A DNA stretch of 64,000 nucleotides from Leisingera sp. SS27 (GCF_028368855.1 NZ_JAQNCY010000002.1:357165-421164); one strand, 5' to 3'. Numbered from the stretch's first letter, positions 17,450 to 27,894 are shown. A program made the numbers and translations. The notes: a model not told the origin generated them from the sequence alone.

Positions 17450-17456
17450 GGCCGCC
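17439..17456. terminator. Hairpin between convergent BLUF gene and adk
   Basis: A 7-bp GGCGGCC/GGCCGCC stem with a four-base loop spans the BLUF stop codon. T-tracts are weak in both directions (TTTCG on the minus strand, past adk). Confidence 0.4.
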
Positions 17457-17485
17457 CTGTTCAGGAACCGCTTCCGCAAGGCGGC

Positions 17486-18129
17486 TTATTCGCCCATGAT
17501 CCAGGCCATGCTCTTGCGCACTTCCTCAATCGAAGCGAGACCGTCCAGGCGCTGGAGGTTGCCCTTGGCGTAGTAGTAGCCAATCAGGGGCGAGGTCTTC
17601 TTGTAGTATTCCATCAGGCGGGTCTTGAGGCTGTCCTCATTGTCGTCCGCCCGGCGCTGCACGTCAGTGCTGCCGCAGTTGGCGCATTTGCCGTCTTCCG
17701 GCCAGGGCTTGGTCTGGTCGTGGTAGACCTCGCCGCAGCCGCCGCAGGTGGAGCGGCCGGTGATGCGGGCGACCAGCGCGTCGTCGTCCACCTGCATCTC
17801 GATCACGGCATCAAGCTTCAGGTGCATCTCGCGCAGCAGGCGCTCCAGCGCGTCGGCCTGGGCCAGAGTGCGCGGGAAGCCGTCGAAGATGAAACCGCCA
17901 TGGGAAGTGTCCTGCAGCTTCTCGCGGATCAGGCCGATCACGATCTGGTCGGTGACCAGCTTGCCCTCGGCCATGATGGCGGCGACCTTCTTGCCCATTT
18001 CGGTGCCGGAGGTCTGGGCCTCGCGCAGCATGTCGCCGGTGCTGAGCTGCACCATGCGGCGGCTTTCCACAAGGTAACGCGCTTGCGTACCTTTGCCCGC
18101 ACCAGGCGGGCCAAGGAGAATAATGTTGG

Positions 18130-18133
<4 letters not shown>
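17486..18133 (-). CDS. adk: Adenylate kinase, long form with metal-binding LID
   Basis: Interconverts ATP, AMP and ADP; 215 residues. P-loop [14 protein letters not shown] at residues 7-20, AMP-site [12 protein letters not shown], and a LID domain carrying two CxxC pairs (CGGCGEVYH and CANCGSTD), the zinc- or iron-binding arrangement known from Paracoccus adenylate kinase. The ATG overlaps the secY stop (ATGA), so it is coupled to secY. Confidence 0.97.
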
Positions 18134-19494
<1,361 letters not shown>

Positions 19495-19605
19495 GAAAAG
19501 GTCTCTTCTTTAGCGAAACGCCGCCCGGAACCGTTTTCCGGCTCGGGCGGCGTTCTAGGAAAACTCGGAGACTATGTAAGCGGCATTGGCGCCGCTCACA
19601 AGCCG

Positions 19606-20076
19606 TTACTCTGCGGCGGCGGGGGCTGCCACAGTCAGAGTGCCGCCAGCTTTAGCAACAGCGTCAACAGCAGCAGCGGATGCGCCGGTGACTGCGATGG
19701 TTGCTTTGGCGGTGATTTCGCCTTTGGCCAGGATGCGGACGCCGTCCAGTTTGCGGCGGACCAGGCCGGAAGCAACCAGCGAATCCTCGGTGATGGAGGC
19801 TGCGTCCAGCTTGCCTGCGTCGATGAATTTCTGGATCAGGCCCAGGTTCACAACGGCGTATGCCTTGCGGTTCGGCTTGTTGAAGCCGCGCTTGGGCAGA
19901 CGCTGGTACAAGGGCATCTGGCCGCCTTCGTAGCCATTGATCGAGACACCCGAACGGGATTTCTGGCCTTTGATGCCGCGGCCGCCCATTTTGCCTTTGC
20001 CGGAACCCGGGCCACGGGCCACACGGGTGCGTTTCTTGGCGGCGCCTGCATTGTCGCGCAGTTCGTGAAGTTTCAT
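19606..20076 (-). CDS. rplO: 50S ribosomal protein L15 (uL15)
   Basis: Large-subunit protein, 156 residues from the ATG at 20074-20076 ([20 protein letters not shown]). The glycine-rich [20 protein letters not shown] segment is diagnostic. First gene of the rplO-secY-adk block. It is separated from rpmD by about 3.3 kb, whereas the two are normally adjacent; a promoter-like sequence lies about 100 bases upstream. Confidence 0.96.
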   Translation of the reverse strand: MKLHELRDNAGAAKKRTRVARGPGSGKGKMGGRGIKGQKSRSGVSINGYEGGQMPLYQRLPKRGFNKPNRKAYAVVNLGLIQKFIDAGKLDAASITEDSLVASGLVRRKLDGVRILAKGEITAKATIAVTGASAAAVDAVAKAGGTLTVAAPAAAE

Positions 20077-20172
20077 GTCGCTTCTCCTTGCCGGATGTGG
20101 CCCCCGAAGCGTGATGGGCCAAACACGGCGTTTCTTGATTGGTGATTCTGTGGCGCGGAACGCCACCGGGTG

Positions 20173-20201
20173 CCTATAGACGGCTTGGGGGATGGGATCA
20201 A
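20173..20201 (-). promoter_or_regulatory. Candidate promoter for rplO-secY-adk
   Basis: On the minus strand TTGATC (20196-20201) and TATAGG (20173-20178) are spaced by exactly 17 bases. The same -10 and spacing occur upstream of rpmC (27825-27853), the first gene of another separated ribosomal block. Confidence 0.55.
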
Positions 20202-20277
20202 GGGGGCGAGGCTGCCAGTGTTGACGTTCACTTCAGCGCGCAGTTTGATCACCCCATTGTCAATGAGAAAAAGATTC

Positions 20278-20718
20278 ATGGATATTACAGGAACTGAGCA
20301 CGGCGATCTTTCGATCTATGAGTTCACACGCGAGAAGCTGAAGCGGCATAGCGCAGCCAAGACTGTCGAAGGGCAAAAAATTCTTCAAGACAAACGCCTG
20401 TTCCTCAGCTTTGTCAGACTAGAAAGAAGCAGGGCAGCGTCTGACTTTGACAGAGTTACGAGGGACGCCTGCAATTGCAGAGACAAGCTGCGCGATGCTG
20501 GCATCGAGCAAGCATATGGGTTCGTGCTGCTTTATTTGCGCTTCAGCTACGCTGGTGTCCACAGGCATGCACCGGTCAGGCAGGATAGGAAAATCACTTA
20601 CTCTGCAACTTACCAACGCCACATAACGCCCGAGCAGATCCTGATTCAGAATTGGGCAGAGCTTCAGGACAAGAAGTTCGGAGAAACGATGCGAAGAGCA
20701 ATGCACTGGGTGGCCTAG
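20278..20718 (+). CDS. Hypothetical protein, unrecognised
   Basis: An open frame of 146 residues (start MDITGTEHGDL; an alternative ATG is at 20263). It is charged, without signal peptide or membrane segment, and has a mixed helix pattern; no motif was recognised. Its coding strand is opposite to the ribosomal genes and it has a lower GC feel than its neighbours, suggesting acquisition. Shine-Dalgarno support is weak for both starts. Confidence 0.5.
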   Translation: MDITGTEHGDLSIYEFTREKLKRHSAAKTVEGQKILQDKRLFLSFVRLERSRAASDFDRVTRDACNCRDKLRDAGIEQAYGFVLLYLRFSYAGVHRHAPVRQDRKITYSATYQRHITPEQILIQNWAELQDKKFGETMRRAMHWVA

Positions 20719-20880
20719 CGGTACCACCGCTCTGCTTGAACGCCACTGCAATTGGCATGCGCGCAAAACCTTCGCCAAGGCCCCTGCCCTGCCGGTTGCG
20801 TGTCCTGCCGTCTGTCTCTGTTTCCGTTCCGCTGCTGGCCGTCCGTTAAAGGGTGGCGGCGCCGCCGGGGTGGAGATGGG

Positions 20881-21196
20881 ATGGGGTTGCCCCCATGCGA
20901 ATACGCGTATCGCGCGCTCCGGGTGCCAGACCGGAGCCCTGTTCCAGGTGCCGGGGGTGTCAGGCCCGGCGGGTGATCATGACCGGGGATGATGTTGGCA
21001 GAGCGGGGTTAAAACCCCGTAGGCGGTGCGTACGGTGAGTGCGCAACGGGCTGGCGACCCCGGTTTTGAAGATCACGGAGGGCAGTGCCCGAACCGGGGT
21101 GGGCGAGGAGCGCCCGCCCCGTTTTGCCGGCGTCAAACCTTCGGTTTGACAGGGGCAGTTCGGGCGCTGCCCGGCCTGCCGCCGGGCGGTTTTTTT
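20881..21196 (+). ncRNA. Candidate structured non-coding RNA ending in a strong terminator
   Basis: A gene-free stretch in which perfect hairpins follow one another: 20881-20896 (6 bp), 20917-20936 (6 bp), 21004-21019 (5 bp, with TTAAAA loop), 21058-21099 (9 bp, enclosing a 5-bp hairpin at 21080-21090), 21101-21115 (5 bp), 21132-21150 (8 bp) and the terminator 21169-21196. No convincing coding frame or known RNA class (RNase P, tmRNA, 6S, SRP) was recognised. The 5' end is unknown; it could instead be the 3' UTR of the 20278 gene. Confidence 0.4.
21169..21196 (+). terminator. Rho-independent terminator, plus strand
   Basis: GCCCGGC (21169-21175) pairs with GCCGGGC (21181-21187) around CTGCC, followed by seven T (21190-21196). 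It faces the convergent DUF1127 gene and must end a plus-strand transcript from 20.3-21.2 kb. Confidence 0.8.
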
Positions 21197-21217
21197 GTGC
21201 GTGCCCCGACAACAAAC

Positions 21218-21247
21218 AAAAACGCCCCCGCCGGGATGGCAGGGGCG
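21218..21247 (-). terminator. Terminator of the first DUF1127 gene
   Basis: On the minus strand CGCCCC (21242-21247 complement) pairs with GGGGCG (21223-21228 complement), with an inner GCC/GGC pair, followed by TTTTTGTTTG. It lies 55 bases after the gene stop. Confidence 0.75.
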
Positions 21248-21301
21248 CCTTTGGGCCAGGCATTCGGAGAGGGAGGAGGATCCGTCAGCCGGCCGGGGAG
21301 A

Positions 21302-21517
21302 TCACTTGCCGTAGACGTGCTCGCGGGCGGCGCCGGGGATGGCGCAGCGGCTGAGGCCGATGTCGGCCAGGTCGCGGGCCGAGAGCGCGCGCAGGGCGTG
21401 CACAGTCTGCCGGTATTCGCGGCGCAGCTGCCAGTTCCGGTAAAGACCGGACAGGATGCCTGCAAAACGGGCGGGGATGCCGGCAGAGACCGGCGCGGTG
21501 AGAGTTGAATAAGCCAT
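21302..21517 (-). CDS. DUF1127 domain protein
   Basis: Small basic protein of 71 residues, start at 21515-21517 (MAYSTLTAPVSAG). The C-terminal half holds the DUF1127 motif (ALSARDLADIGLSRCAI), which in other alphaproteobacteria is an RNA- or partner-binding arginine-rich helix linked to phosphate, sRNA turnover and stress. It ends EHVYGK. A second DUF1127 gene ending QHVYG lies 268 bases upstream on the same strand, so the pair looks like a tandem duplication with diverged N-termini. Confidence 0.85.
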   Translation of the reverse strand: MAYSTLTAPVSAGIPARFAGILSGLYRNWQLRREYRQTVHALRALSARDLADIGLSRCAIPGAAREHVYGK

Positions 21518-21784
21518 TGTTCTTGTTCCTTCGCTGCGCTGCCTGAACGTGCTTCCGGCGCGTCGCTTGATCTGTTCGTCTGAAGTGACAGGGAGATAAG
21601 GATGGACCGGCAGGCCCGCAACGGCTGCTTCGGTCTGGCGGCTATGCGGCGGGTGCATAGCACAAATGCGTGAGGCACCTTGAAAGCCCGCAATAGAAAC
21701 CGCCCCCGCCCCGGATAGGGGCAGAGGCGCTTTGGCCCGGGCTTGAAGAGGAGGAGGAGAGGAGCGCCCGGGAAAAGGGAATTC

Positions 21785-21997
21785 TTAGCCGTAGACGTGC
21801 TGATGCGCGATGTCGGCAATGTCGCTGCGGCGGACGCCGATGTCCGAGAGCTCGTGGTCGGACAGCGCGTCCAGCTCGTTGTAGGTGCGCTGGAATTCGC
21901 GGGCTTTGGTCCAGGAATCCACCAGGCCTTCGACGGTTGCGCGGATGCGGGCGGTCAGGCTGTGGCCGGTGTGTGCAGCGGAGATAACATGTGCCAT
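21785..21997 (-). CDS. DUF1127 domain protein
   Basis: Small protein of 70 residues with the DUF1127 motif ALSDHELSDIGVRRSDI in its C-terminal half and the terminal HQHVYG. The N-terminal half (MAHVISAAHTGHSLTARIRA) differs from that of its neighbour at 21302. An AAGGACC sequence lies just upstream of the ATG. A weak hairpin (about 21695-21735) follows on the minus strand. The function of such proteins is only partly known. Confidence 0.85.
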   Translation of the reverse strand: MAHVISAAHTGHSLTARIRATVEGLVDSWTKAREFQRTYNELDALSDHELSDIGVRRSDIADIAHQHVYG

Positions 21998-22262
21998 CGT
22001 TCAGGTCCTTCGTGTCTGATGCCGGGCCTATTCCCGGCGGTCTTTGTTCAGTCTTTCGATGTGACACCGAGATAGGACCGGGGAATGAGTCGAACAACTG
22101 ACGCAACCGGCAAGCCGCTATGCACGCGCTGCAAGGGCTTTTATAGCAATCTCTCTCACGACCGGCGAACGCAGTCAGATCCGATAGAAATTTCAGAACG
22201 CTGCACTGGTTCCGCTAAGCTCAGAAAATGCTGCCCCAGTTGTCCCGAGCTCGGTTCCAGTC

Positions 22263-23183
22263 TCAGGTGCCAGGACGCAAAAAACCCCTGAACAATGACA
22301 CCGCGCCCCAGAGTAGAAAGACCGGCAGGACAAGCATTCGCAGCGCGAAGACGCCGATCAATGTCAGAGATGAGCGAAGAATTGAGTCGGCCTCCGCTAC
22401 AAACACCTGCGCCGCTTCGAGATACCGTCCGCTCTGCTCAAAGACTCCACTGATACCATCGCTGACCCCCGCTATCCGGCCGCCGAGCCACCCCAGCATC
22501 CCCTCATCCGCTTGTGCTTCCTGAGATGCCTCCGCTGTCACGTCATCCTCTGCCCCTAAGAGAATGTTGGCTTTCTGCGCGACGCCATCAAGTTCAGCCA
22601 TAGCAGCACTCATCCGGGCTTCGGTGGCGCGCTCACCGGCCCAGACACCGAAGGCGAAAACCAAGGGCATGGCAAGGCCAGCCGCGAATCCAAAGGCAAT
22701 CCCTCTATTGCAAAGCGATATCACTGGTCCGGAGAAACTGGACATATGGCTGGCAGCAGCCCGGCCCAACAACCCGGCTCCGAGAGCGATAAGCCCGAGC
22801 GATGCCACGGGCGCCATACCGACCGTGACCAGCGCCGCCCCTGCCGCAACGAGAAACACCGCGTCGGCCACGCGCTCCACCGTGTCATCAACCGGTTCCA
22901 GAACCTTCAGGGGCTGCAGGCTCGCCTGTCCGACGACCGAGGCACCCACTTCAATTTCCTGCGCCGTTGAAAGTGCAGCGTTGATTGCGCGCAACGAAAC
23001 ATAAACAGCTACAGCGGAGGTTGCGACATTTTCCGATGTCCACTCCGCCGCCGAGACCAGCGGGTTCCAATCGCTGCGTCCAACCAGGCCGAACACTCCG
23101 GTGCACAGCAGGAACAGCCCGGCAAAAGCCCAGACAGCTGCTTTGGCGCCTTTTCGCATTGGAACGCGGGCCGGGTTGATCAT
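22263..23183 (-). CDS. Hypothetical multi-pass membrane protein
   Basis: About 306 residues from ATG 23181-23183 (MINPARVPMRKGAK); a start further upstream at 23246 is less likely. Hydrophobic segments: near residue 12-30 (AAVWAFAGLFLLCTGVFGLVG), a pair near 110-150 (VFLVAAGAALVTVGMAPVAS), one near 180-205 (GIAFGFAAGLAMPLVFAFGVW), and a C-terminal one (LTLIGVFALRMLVLPVFLLW). An acidic segment rich in Glu/Ala lies before the last helix. No family was recognised. It is one of the genes separating rpmD from rplO. Confidence 0.65.
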   Translation of the reverse strand: MINPARVPMRKGAKAAVWAFAGLFLLCTGVFGLVGRSDWNPLVSAAEWTSENVATSAVAVYVSLRAINAALSTAQEIEVGASVVGQASLQPLKVLEPVDDTVERVADAVFLVAAGAALVTVGMAPVASLGLIALGAGLLGRAAASHMSSFSGPVISLCNRGIAFGFAAGLAMPLVFAFGVWAGERATEARMSAAMAELDGVAQKANILLGAEDDVTAEASQEAQADEGMLGWLGGRIAGVSDGISGVFEQSGRYLEAAQVFVAEADSILRSSLTLIGVFALRMLVLPVFLLWGAVSLFRGFLRPGT

Positions 23184-23291
23184 ATTTGGGTCACCGCTGC
23201 TGACAGGAAGGTTGCACACACGCATACCACGTAACGACCGAGACACAACACATCTGCGCCACCCGCCGCCGCCCCTCCCGGCCCGGAAACG

Positions 23292-23322
23292 AAAAACGCC
23301 CCCGGCGAACCGGAGGCGTTTT
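23292..23322 (-). terminator. Terminator after rpmD
   Basis: AAAACGCC and GGCGTTTT with an inner CCGG/CCGG stem and CGAA loop form a symmetric hairpin; on the minus strand it ends in GCGTTTTTCG just past the rpmD stop (23348). It would end the rpmC-rpmD transcript before the inserted genes and rplO. Confidence 0.85.
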
Positions 23323-23347
23323 CCAAAGTCAGTGCTCGAAAAGGGGC

Positions 23348-23536
23348 TTAGCCGCGCTCTTCGATGATCTGAACCAGGTGCGGGATCGAGTTGACCATGC
23401 CGCGGACCGAAGGAGTATCCTCCAGCTCACGGGTCTTGTGCATCTTGTTCAGGCCCAGGCCAACCAGGGTTGCGCGCTGTTTGGCGGGGCGGCGGATCGG
23501 CGAGCCGATCTGCTTGACGACGATGGTTTTTGCCAT
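23348..23536 (-). CDS. rpmD: 50S ribosomal protein L30 (uL30)
   Basis: Large-subunit protein, 62 residues: [20 protein letters not shown] and the typical [19 protein letters not shown]. Last gene of its block, 14 bases after rpsE, and followed by a strong terminator instead of rplO. Confidence 0.96.
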   Translation of the reverse strand: MAKTIVVKQIGSPIRRPAKQRATLVGLGLNKMHKTRELEDTPSVRGMVNSIPHLVQIIEERG

Positions 23537-23549
23537 GTCTCTCTACTCC

Positions 23550-24119
23550 TTACGCTTCAGCTTCGGCAGCTGCCGGTGCGTCGTCCCGCTTGGGCAGGAT
23601 GTCGGCGACCTTTTTGCCGCGGCGCTGAGCCACCGAACGCGGGCTCTGCTCTTTCTGCAGGCCGTTCAGGGTGGCGCGGATCATGTTGTAGGGGTTCTGC
23701 GAACCGATCGACTTGGAGACCACGTCCTTGATGCCCAGCATCTCGAACACGGCACGCATCGGACCACCGGCAATGATACCGGTACCTTCCGGTGCGGTCC
23801 GCATCACAACTTTGCCTGCGCCGTGACGGCCGGCCATGTCGTGGTGCAGGGTGCGGCCTTCTTTCAGCGGCACGCGGATCATCTGGCGCTTCGCCTGCTC
23901 GGTCGCCTTGCGGATCGCCTCGGGCACTTCTTTCGCCTTGCCCTTGCCAAAGCCGACGCGGCCTTTCTGGTCGCCAACGACAACCAGGGCTGCGAAGCCA
24001 AAGCGCTTACCGCCTTTTACGGTTTTCGACACGCGGTTGATCGCGACCAGGCGATCTGCAAATTCCGGTGCCTCTTCACGCTCGCGGCGGGGGCCGCGGC
24101 GGTTTTCACGTTCTGCCAT
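23550..24119 (-). CDS. rpsE: 30S ribosomal protein S5 (uS5)
   Basis: Small-subunit protein needed for translational fidelity, 189 residues. Core motifs: [20 protein letters not shown] and the C-terminal [16 protein letters not shown] with [15 protein letters not shown]. The N-terminus has an arginine/glutamate-rich extension ([19 protein letters not shown]). The gap of 132 bases to rplR upstream is unusually long for this operon and holds two hairpins. Confidence 0.97.
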   Translation of the reverse strand: MAERENRRGPRREREEAPEFADRLVAINRVSKTVKGGKRFGFAALVVVGDQKGRVGFGKGKAKEVPEAIRKATEQAKRQMIRVPLKEGRTLHHDMAGRHGAGKVVMRTAPEGTGIIAGGPMRAVFEMLGIKDVVSKSIGSQNPYNMIRATLNGLQKEQSPRSVAQRRGKKVADILPKRDDAPAAAEAEA

Positions 24120-24188
24120 CAGGCATTCCTTTCATAGGGCGCAGTCCAGTAACAAAGGGGGCGCCTGTTTTTCCGATCCTTGGTGAGA

Positions 24189-24242
24189 ACCGGCCCAAAG
24201 GCCGGTCTCCCGGATCATCGGGGCAGCCCCAAGAGGCTGCCC
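24189..24242 (-). other. Two consecutive hairpins in the rplR-rpsE gap
   Basis: ACCGGCC/GGCCGGT (24189-24206, CAAA loop) and GGGCAGCC/GGCTGCCC (24221-24242) are both perfect. Neither is followed by a T-tract on the minus strand, so they look like processing or protein-binding hairpins in the polycistronic mRNA. Confidence 0.5.
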
Positions 24243-24251
24243 GCATGGGAT

Positions 24252-24611
24252 TTAGATCTTCAGGCCGCCTTCACGCGCAGCGTCGGCCAGAGCCTTCACC
24301 TTGCCGTGGAACAGGAAGCCGCCGCGGTCGAAGTAGGCTTCGCTCACGCCAGCCGCTTTCGCGCGCTCTGCGATTGCTGCGCCAACTTTGGCCGCTGCTT
24401 CGATGTTGTTCTTGCCGACTACACCGAGATCTTTTTCCAGGGTCGACGCTGCTGCCAGGGTCACACCGCGCAGGTCGTCGATCAGCTGAACAGAGATGTT
24501 CTTGTTCGAACGGTGCACGGACAGACGCGGACGGCCTGCGTTCACTTTGCGAAGCTTGTTCCGGACGCGCAGCCGGCGCTTCAGAAACAGGGTACGTTTG
24601 CTGTTTGCCAT
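24252..24611 (-). CDS. rplR: 50S ribosomal protein L18 (uL18)
   Basis: 5S rRNA-binding protein, 119 residues, with [20 protein letters not shown] and [14 protein letters not shown] near the N-terminus and [20 protein letters not shown] at the C-terminus. Twelve bases after rplF. Confidence 0.97.
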   Translation of the reverse strand: MANSKRTLFLKRRLRVRNKLRKVNAGRPRLSVHRSNKNISVQLIDDLRGVTLAAASTLEKDLGVVGKNNIEAAAKVGAAIAERAKAAGVSEAYFDRGGFLFHGKVKALADAAREGGLKI

Positions 24612-24622
24612 TTTGCTGGTCC

Positions 24623-25156
24623 TTACTTCTTCTTGCCTTCCTTGCGGAAGATGAACTCGCCCTTGTAGCGGATGCCCTTGCCTTTGTACGGCTCGGGACG
24701 GCGCCAGTCGCGGATTTTCGCCGCCACTTCGCCCACCTGCTGCTGGTCGATACCTTCCACAACGATTTCAGTCTGCTTCGGTGCGGTGATGGTGATGCCA
24801 TCGGGTGCAACGAAGTCGACGTCGTGGCTGTAGCCCAGGTTCAGCTTCAGGGTGTTGCCCTGCATCTGAGCCCGGTAACCCACACCCTGGATCTCCAGCT
24901 CTTTTTTGAAGCCCTGGGTCACGCCGGTCACGAGGTTGGCCACCTGAGTGCGGGACATGCCCCACTGCTGACGGGCACGCTTGGACTTGCCGCGCGGCTC
25001 GATGGTGACAACGTTGTCGTTCACGGAGAGGGTGACGTCGTCGGTTGCGGTGAAGGTGCGGGCGCCTTTCGGGCCTTTCACTTCGATGGTCTGGCCGGAC
25101 ACAGAGGCGGAAACGCCGCTGGGCAGTTCGACCGGTTTCTTACCAATACGGGACAT
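24623..25156 (-). CDS. rplF: 50S ribosomal protein L6 (uL6)
   Basis: Large-subunit protein, 177 residues: [19 protein letters not shown] at the start and the conserved C-terminal [19 protein letters not shown]. Follows rpsH closely. Confidence 0.97.
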   Translation of the reverse strand: MSRIGKKPVELPSGVSASVSGQTIEVKGPKGARTFTATDDVTLSVNDNVVTIEPRGKSKRARQQWGMSRTQVANLVTGVTQGFKKELEIQGVGYRAQMQGNTLKLNLGYSHDVDFVAPDGITITAPKQTEIVVEGIDQQQVGEVAAKIRDWRRPEPYKGKGIRYKGEFIFRKEGKKK

Positions 25157-25168
25157 TGCGAGGCCTCC

Positions 25169-25561
25169 TTAGAAGACGGTGCAAAGCACTTCGCCGCCAA
25201 CGTTGGCTGCGCGTGCGTTTGCGTCCGACATCACACCCTTGGGGGTGGAGACAATCGACACGCCCAGGCCCTGGCGGACCGACGGGATGTCATTGACGCC
25301 CATGTAAACGCGGCGGCCGGGCTTGGAGACCCGCTTGAGCTCGCGAATGACAGGTTCGCCGTCGAAGTACTTGAGGCTGATTTCGATGGCCGGGTGGCCA
25401 TTTTCACCAGTCATCTTCTCATAACCGCGGATGTAGCCCTCGTCCGCCAGCACGTCCAGCACCCATGCCCGCAGCTTGGAAGCCGGGGTCATGACGGTGG
25501 ATTTGCCGCGCATCTGAGAGTTACGGATACGGGTGAGCATATCGCCGATAGGATCGTTCAT
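25169..25561 (-). CDS. rpsH: 30S ribosomal protein S8 (uS8)
   Basis: Small-subunit protein and, in enteric bacteria, the translational repressor of the spc operon; 130 residues. [20 protein letters not shown] and the C-terminal [20 protein letters not shown] are typical. A repressor-binding site like that of E. coli was not identified near rplE. Confidence 0.97.
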   Translation of the reverse strand: MNDPIGDMLTRIRNSQMRGKSTVMTPASKLRAWVLDVLADEGYIRGYEKMTGENGHPAIEISLKYFDGEPVIRELKRVSKPGRRVYMGVNDIPSVRQGLGVSIVSTPKGVMSDANARAANVGGEVLCTVF

Positions 25562-25574
25562 ATCAGTCTCTCCC

Positions 25575-25880
25575 TTACCAGCTCGATTTCACCAGGCCGG
25601 GGATCTGACCAGCAGAACCCAGCTCGCGCAGCGCAATACGGCTGACCTTCAGCTTACGGTAGTAAGCGTGCGGACGGCCGGTGAGCTGGCAACGGTTGTG
25701 AAGACGGGTTGCCGACGAGTTGCGCGGCAGTTTCGCCAGTTTCAGACGCGCCTTGAAGCGCTCTTCCATCGGGCGAGATTCGTCGTTTGCGATTTCTTTC
25801 AGCTCGGCACGCTTTGCGGCGTATTTAGCCACCAGGCGCTCGCGCTTCTTCTCGCGTTCGATCATGCTTTTCTTAGCCAT
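25575..25880 (-). CDS. rpsN: 30S ribosomal protein S14 (uS14), zinc-free type
   Basis: Small-subunit head protein, 101 residues, the long form without the two CxxC zinc pairs; one cysteine remains in [20 protein letters not shown]. Located between rplE and rpsH as usual. Confidence 0.97.
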   Translation of the reverse strand: MAKKSMIEREKKRERLVAKYAAKRAELKEIANDESRPMEERFKARLKLAKLPRNSSATRLHNRCQLTGRPHAYYRKLKVSRIALRELGSAGQIPGLVKSSW

Positions 25881-25900
25881 GGTCTCTATCCTTCCCGCGC

Positions 25901-26464
25901 TTAGCTGTTGAAGGGCATGTTGAAAGCTTTCAACAGCGCCTTTGCTTCCGCGTCGGTTTTCGCGGTGGTGGCGATCACGATGTCCATGCCCCAGGCCTCG
26001 TCGATCTTGTCGAAATCGATTTCCGGGAACACGATGTGCTCTTTCAGGCCCATGGCATAGTTGCCGCGGCCGTCGAAGGAGGTGCCCGAAACACCGCGGA
26101 AGTCGCGGATACGGGGCATCGCAATGGTGATCAGACGGTCGAGAAATTCGTACATCCGGTCACCGCGCAGGGTCACCTTGGCGCCCATTGGCATGCCTTC
26201 GCGAACGCGGAAGCCGGCGATGGAGTTCTTTGCCACGGTGGTCAGAGCCTTCTGGCCCGCAATCGCGGTCAGGTCGGCCTGGGCGGATTTGGCTTTCTTG
26301 CTGTCTTTGACAGCAGCACGGCCGCAGCCGATGTTCAGAACGATTTTCTCCAGCTTGGGGAGCATCATGTCGTTCTTGTAGCCGAACTCTTCTTTCAGGG
26401 CGCCACGGATGGTGTCCTTGTAGAGAGTTTTCAGGCGCGGGGTGTAGGTTGCAGCGTCAAGCAT
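25901..26464 (-). CDS. rplE: 50S ribosomal protein L5 (uL5)
   Basis: 5S rRNA-binding protein, 187 residues, with [20 protein letters not shown] and the C-terminal [20 protein letters not shown]. The start ATG shares a base with the rplX stop codon, so translation is coupled. Confidence 0.97.
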   Translation of the reverse strand: MLDAATYTPRLKTLYKDTIRGALKEEFGYKNDMMLPKLEKIVLNIGCGRAAVKDSKKAKSAQADLTAIAGQKALTTVAKNSIAGFRVREGMPMGAKVTLRGDRMYEFLDRLITIAMPRIRDFRGVSGTSFDGRGNYAMGLKEHIVFPEIDFDKIDEAWGMDIVIATTAKTDAEAKALLKAFNMPFNS

Positions 26465-26769
26465 CAGACAGTCTCCCCGGTGGTCTTGGCGAAGCGCACC
26501 TTCTTGCCGTCTTCCTCGCGGAAGCCGACGCGGGTTGCTTTGCCGTTGCTGTCCAGCAGTGCCAGGTTCGACAGGTCGATCGGCAGTGCCTTGGGCAGAC
26601 GGCCGCCCTGGCTGTTTTGAGTCTGGCGGGTGTGGCGGATGGCCATGTTCACGCCTTCGACGACGGCTTTGCCGGCCTTCGGGTCAACGGAAGCAATGGT
26701 GCCTTCCTTGCCCTTATCGCGGCCTGCCAGCACGACGACCTTGTCGCCTTTACGGAGTTTCGCAGCCAT
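26464..26769 (-). CDS. rplX: 50S ribosomal protein L24 (uL24)
   Basis: Assembly-initiator protein, 101 residues; the KOW motif [18 protein letters not shown] is near the N-terminus. Two bases follow the rplN stop. Confidence 0.97.
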   Translation of the reverse strand: MAAKLRKGDKVVVLAGRDKGKEGTIASVDPKAGKAVVEGVNMAIRHTRQTQNSQGGRLPKALPIDLSNLALLDSNGKATRVGFREEDGKKVRFAKTTGETV

Positions 26770-26771
26770 GA

Positions 26772-27140
26772 TTACAGCACCTCCGGAGCCAGCGAGATGA
26801 TCTTCATGAAGTTCTTCGCGCGCAGTTCACGAACAACCGGCCCAAAGATACGGGTACCGACCGGCTCGTTGTTGTTGTTCAGGATGACAGCTGCATTCCG
26901 GTCAAAACGGATCGCGGTGCCGTCTTCGCGGCGGACTTCTTTGGCGGTGCGCACGACAACGGCCTTACGGACGTCGCCTTTTTTCACGCGGCCGCGCGGG
27001 ATGGCTTCTTTAACCGAGACGACGATGATGTCGCCAACGGAAGCGTATTTACGCTTGGAGCCACCCAGAACCTTGATGCACTGAACTCGGCGGGCGCCGG
27101 AGTTGTCAGCAACATCCAGATTTGTTTGCATCTGGATCAT
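26772..27140 (-). CDS. rplN: 50S ribosomal protein L14 (uL14)
   Basis: Large-subunit protein, 122 residues: [20 protein letters not shown] and [20 protein letters not shown]. About 100 bases separate it from rpsQ, longer than the neighbours' spacing. Confidence 0.97.
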   Translation of the reverse strand: MIQMQTNLDVADNSGARRVQCIKVLGGSKRKYASVGDIIVVSVKEAIPRGRVKKGDVRKAVVVRTAKEVRREDGTAIRFDRNAAVILNNNNEPVGTRIFGPVVRELRAKNFMKIISLAPEVL

Positions 27141-27239
27141 GTGGTTTCTCCCGACCTATGGGGCAGCGATGCGTGCTGTTATCCCCCAGGGTTTCGACTG
27201 ACTGTTAAGTCTAGCCGCCAGGAGTCTCGGATGAGACTC

Positions 27240-27470
27240 TTAGGCTTCCAGAACTTCCCAGCGTTTCGTTTTCGATTTCGGCGCGCATTCGATGATGCGT
27301 ACGGAATCGCCGACCTTGAAAGCGTTCTTTTCATCGTGAGCCCGGTATTTCTTGGACTTACGGATGGTTTTCTTCAGAACCGGGTGCGTGAAGCGGCGTT
27401 CAACCGAGACGGTGACGGTCTGGGCGTTTGCGTCGCTGGTCACAACGCCTTGCAGGATACGTTTGGGCAT
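27240..27470 (-). CDS. rpsQ: 30S ribosomal protein S17 (uS17)
   Basis: Small-subunit protein, 76 residues, [19 protein letters not shown] and the [18 protein letters not shown] motif. Follows rpmC by 11 bases. Confidence 0.97.
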   Translation of the reverse strand: MPKRILQGVVTSDANAQTVTVSVERRFTHPVLKKTIRKSKKYRAHDEKNAFKVGDSVRIIECAPKSKTKRWEVLEA

Positions 27471-27481
27471 TGTGTCGCTCC

Positions 27482-27682
27482 TTATTCGGCTGCTGCTGCA
27501 GCTTTTTCGTTCAGGATGGTCTTGACGCGGGCAGCGTTGCGGCGGGCCGCTTTGATGCCGGAGGTCGATTCCAACTGACCGGTTGCCTGCTGAAAGCGCA
27601 GGTTGAAGCTCTCTTTTTTCAGGGATGCGAGCATATCGCGGAGTTCATCCACGGTCTTCTCGCGCAGATCATTGGCGTTCAT
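27482..27682 (-). CDS. rpmC: 50S ribosomal protein L29 (uL29)
   Basis: Large-subunit protein at the tunnel exit, 66 residues from ATG 27680-27682 ([18 protein letters not shown]); the open frame to 27727 is not supported. It heads its block: rplP, its normal upstream neighbour, is 3.9 kb away, and a promoter-like sequence lies about 145 bases upstream. Confidence 0.96.
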   Translation of the reverse strand: MNANDLREKTVDELRDMLASLKKESFNLRFQQATGQLESTSGIKAARRNAARVKTILNEKAAAAAE

Positions 27683-27824
27683 CGCCTTTGTTCCTTGTCC
27701 AAAGCACCAGAAGGCCCCGAGGGTCACCTTTTTACCTGGTGGGTTATGTCAACTGCCCGGAAGGGGCAGCAAAAAAGAATCACCTGACCCGGATCCAAGA
27801 CGGATTGGGTTCAAGCGATGGGTC

Positions 27825-27853
27825 CCTATAGAGGAGACGGGGGTGAGGGGCAA
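27825..27853 (-). promoter_or_regulatory. Candidate promoter for the rpmC-rpmD block
   Basis: On the minus strand TTGCCC (27848-27853) and TATAGG (27825-27830), spaced by 17 bases. It matches the -10 hexamer and spacing of the candidate promoter upstream of rplO. Confidence 0.5.
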
Positions 27854-27894
27854 GGGAAAGATTGGAACGCCCCAGGGCTGCCCGCCAAAGGCGG

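Noticed and set aside
20881..21196. RNase P RNA, tmRNA, 6S RNA or SRP RNA
   Set aside because: None of the conserved sequence blocks of these RNAs could be found, so only an unnamed structured RNA is proposed.
21026..21508. A 160-codon plus-strand frame over the structured region and first DUF1127 gene
   Set aside because: No ribosome site or known motif; it crosses two terminators and overlaps a supported gene.
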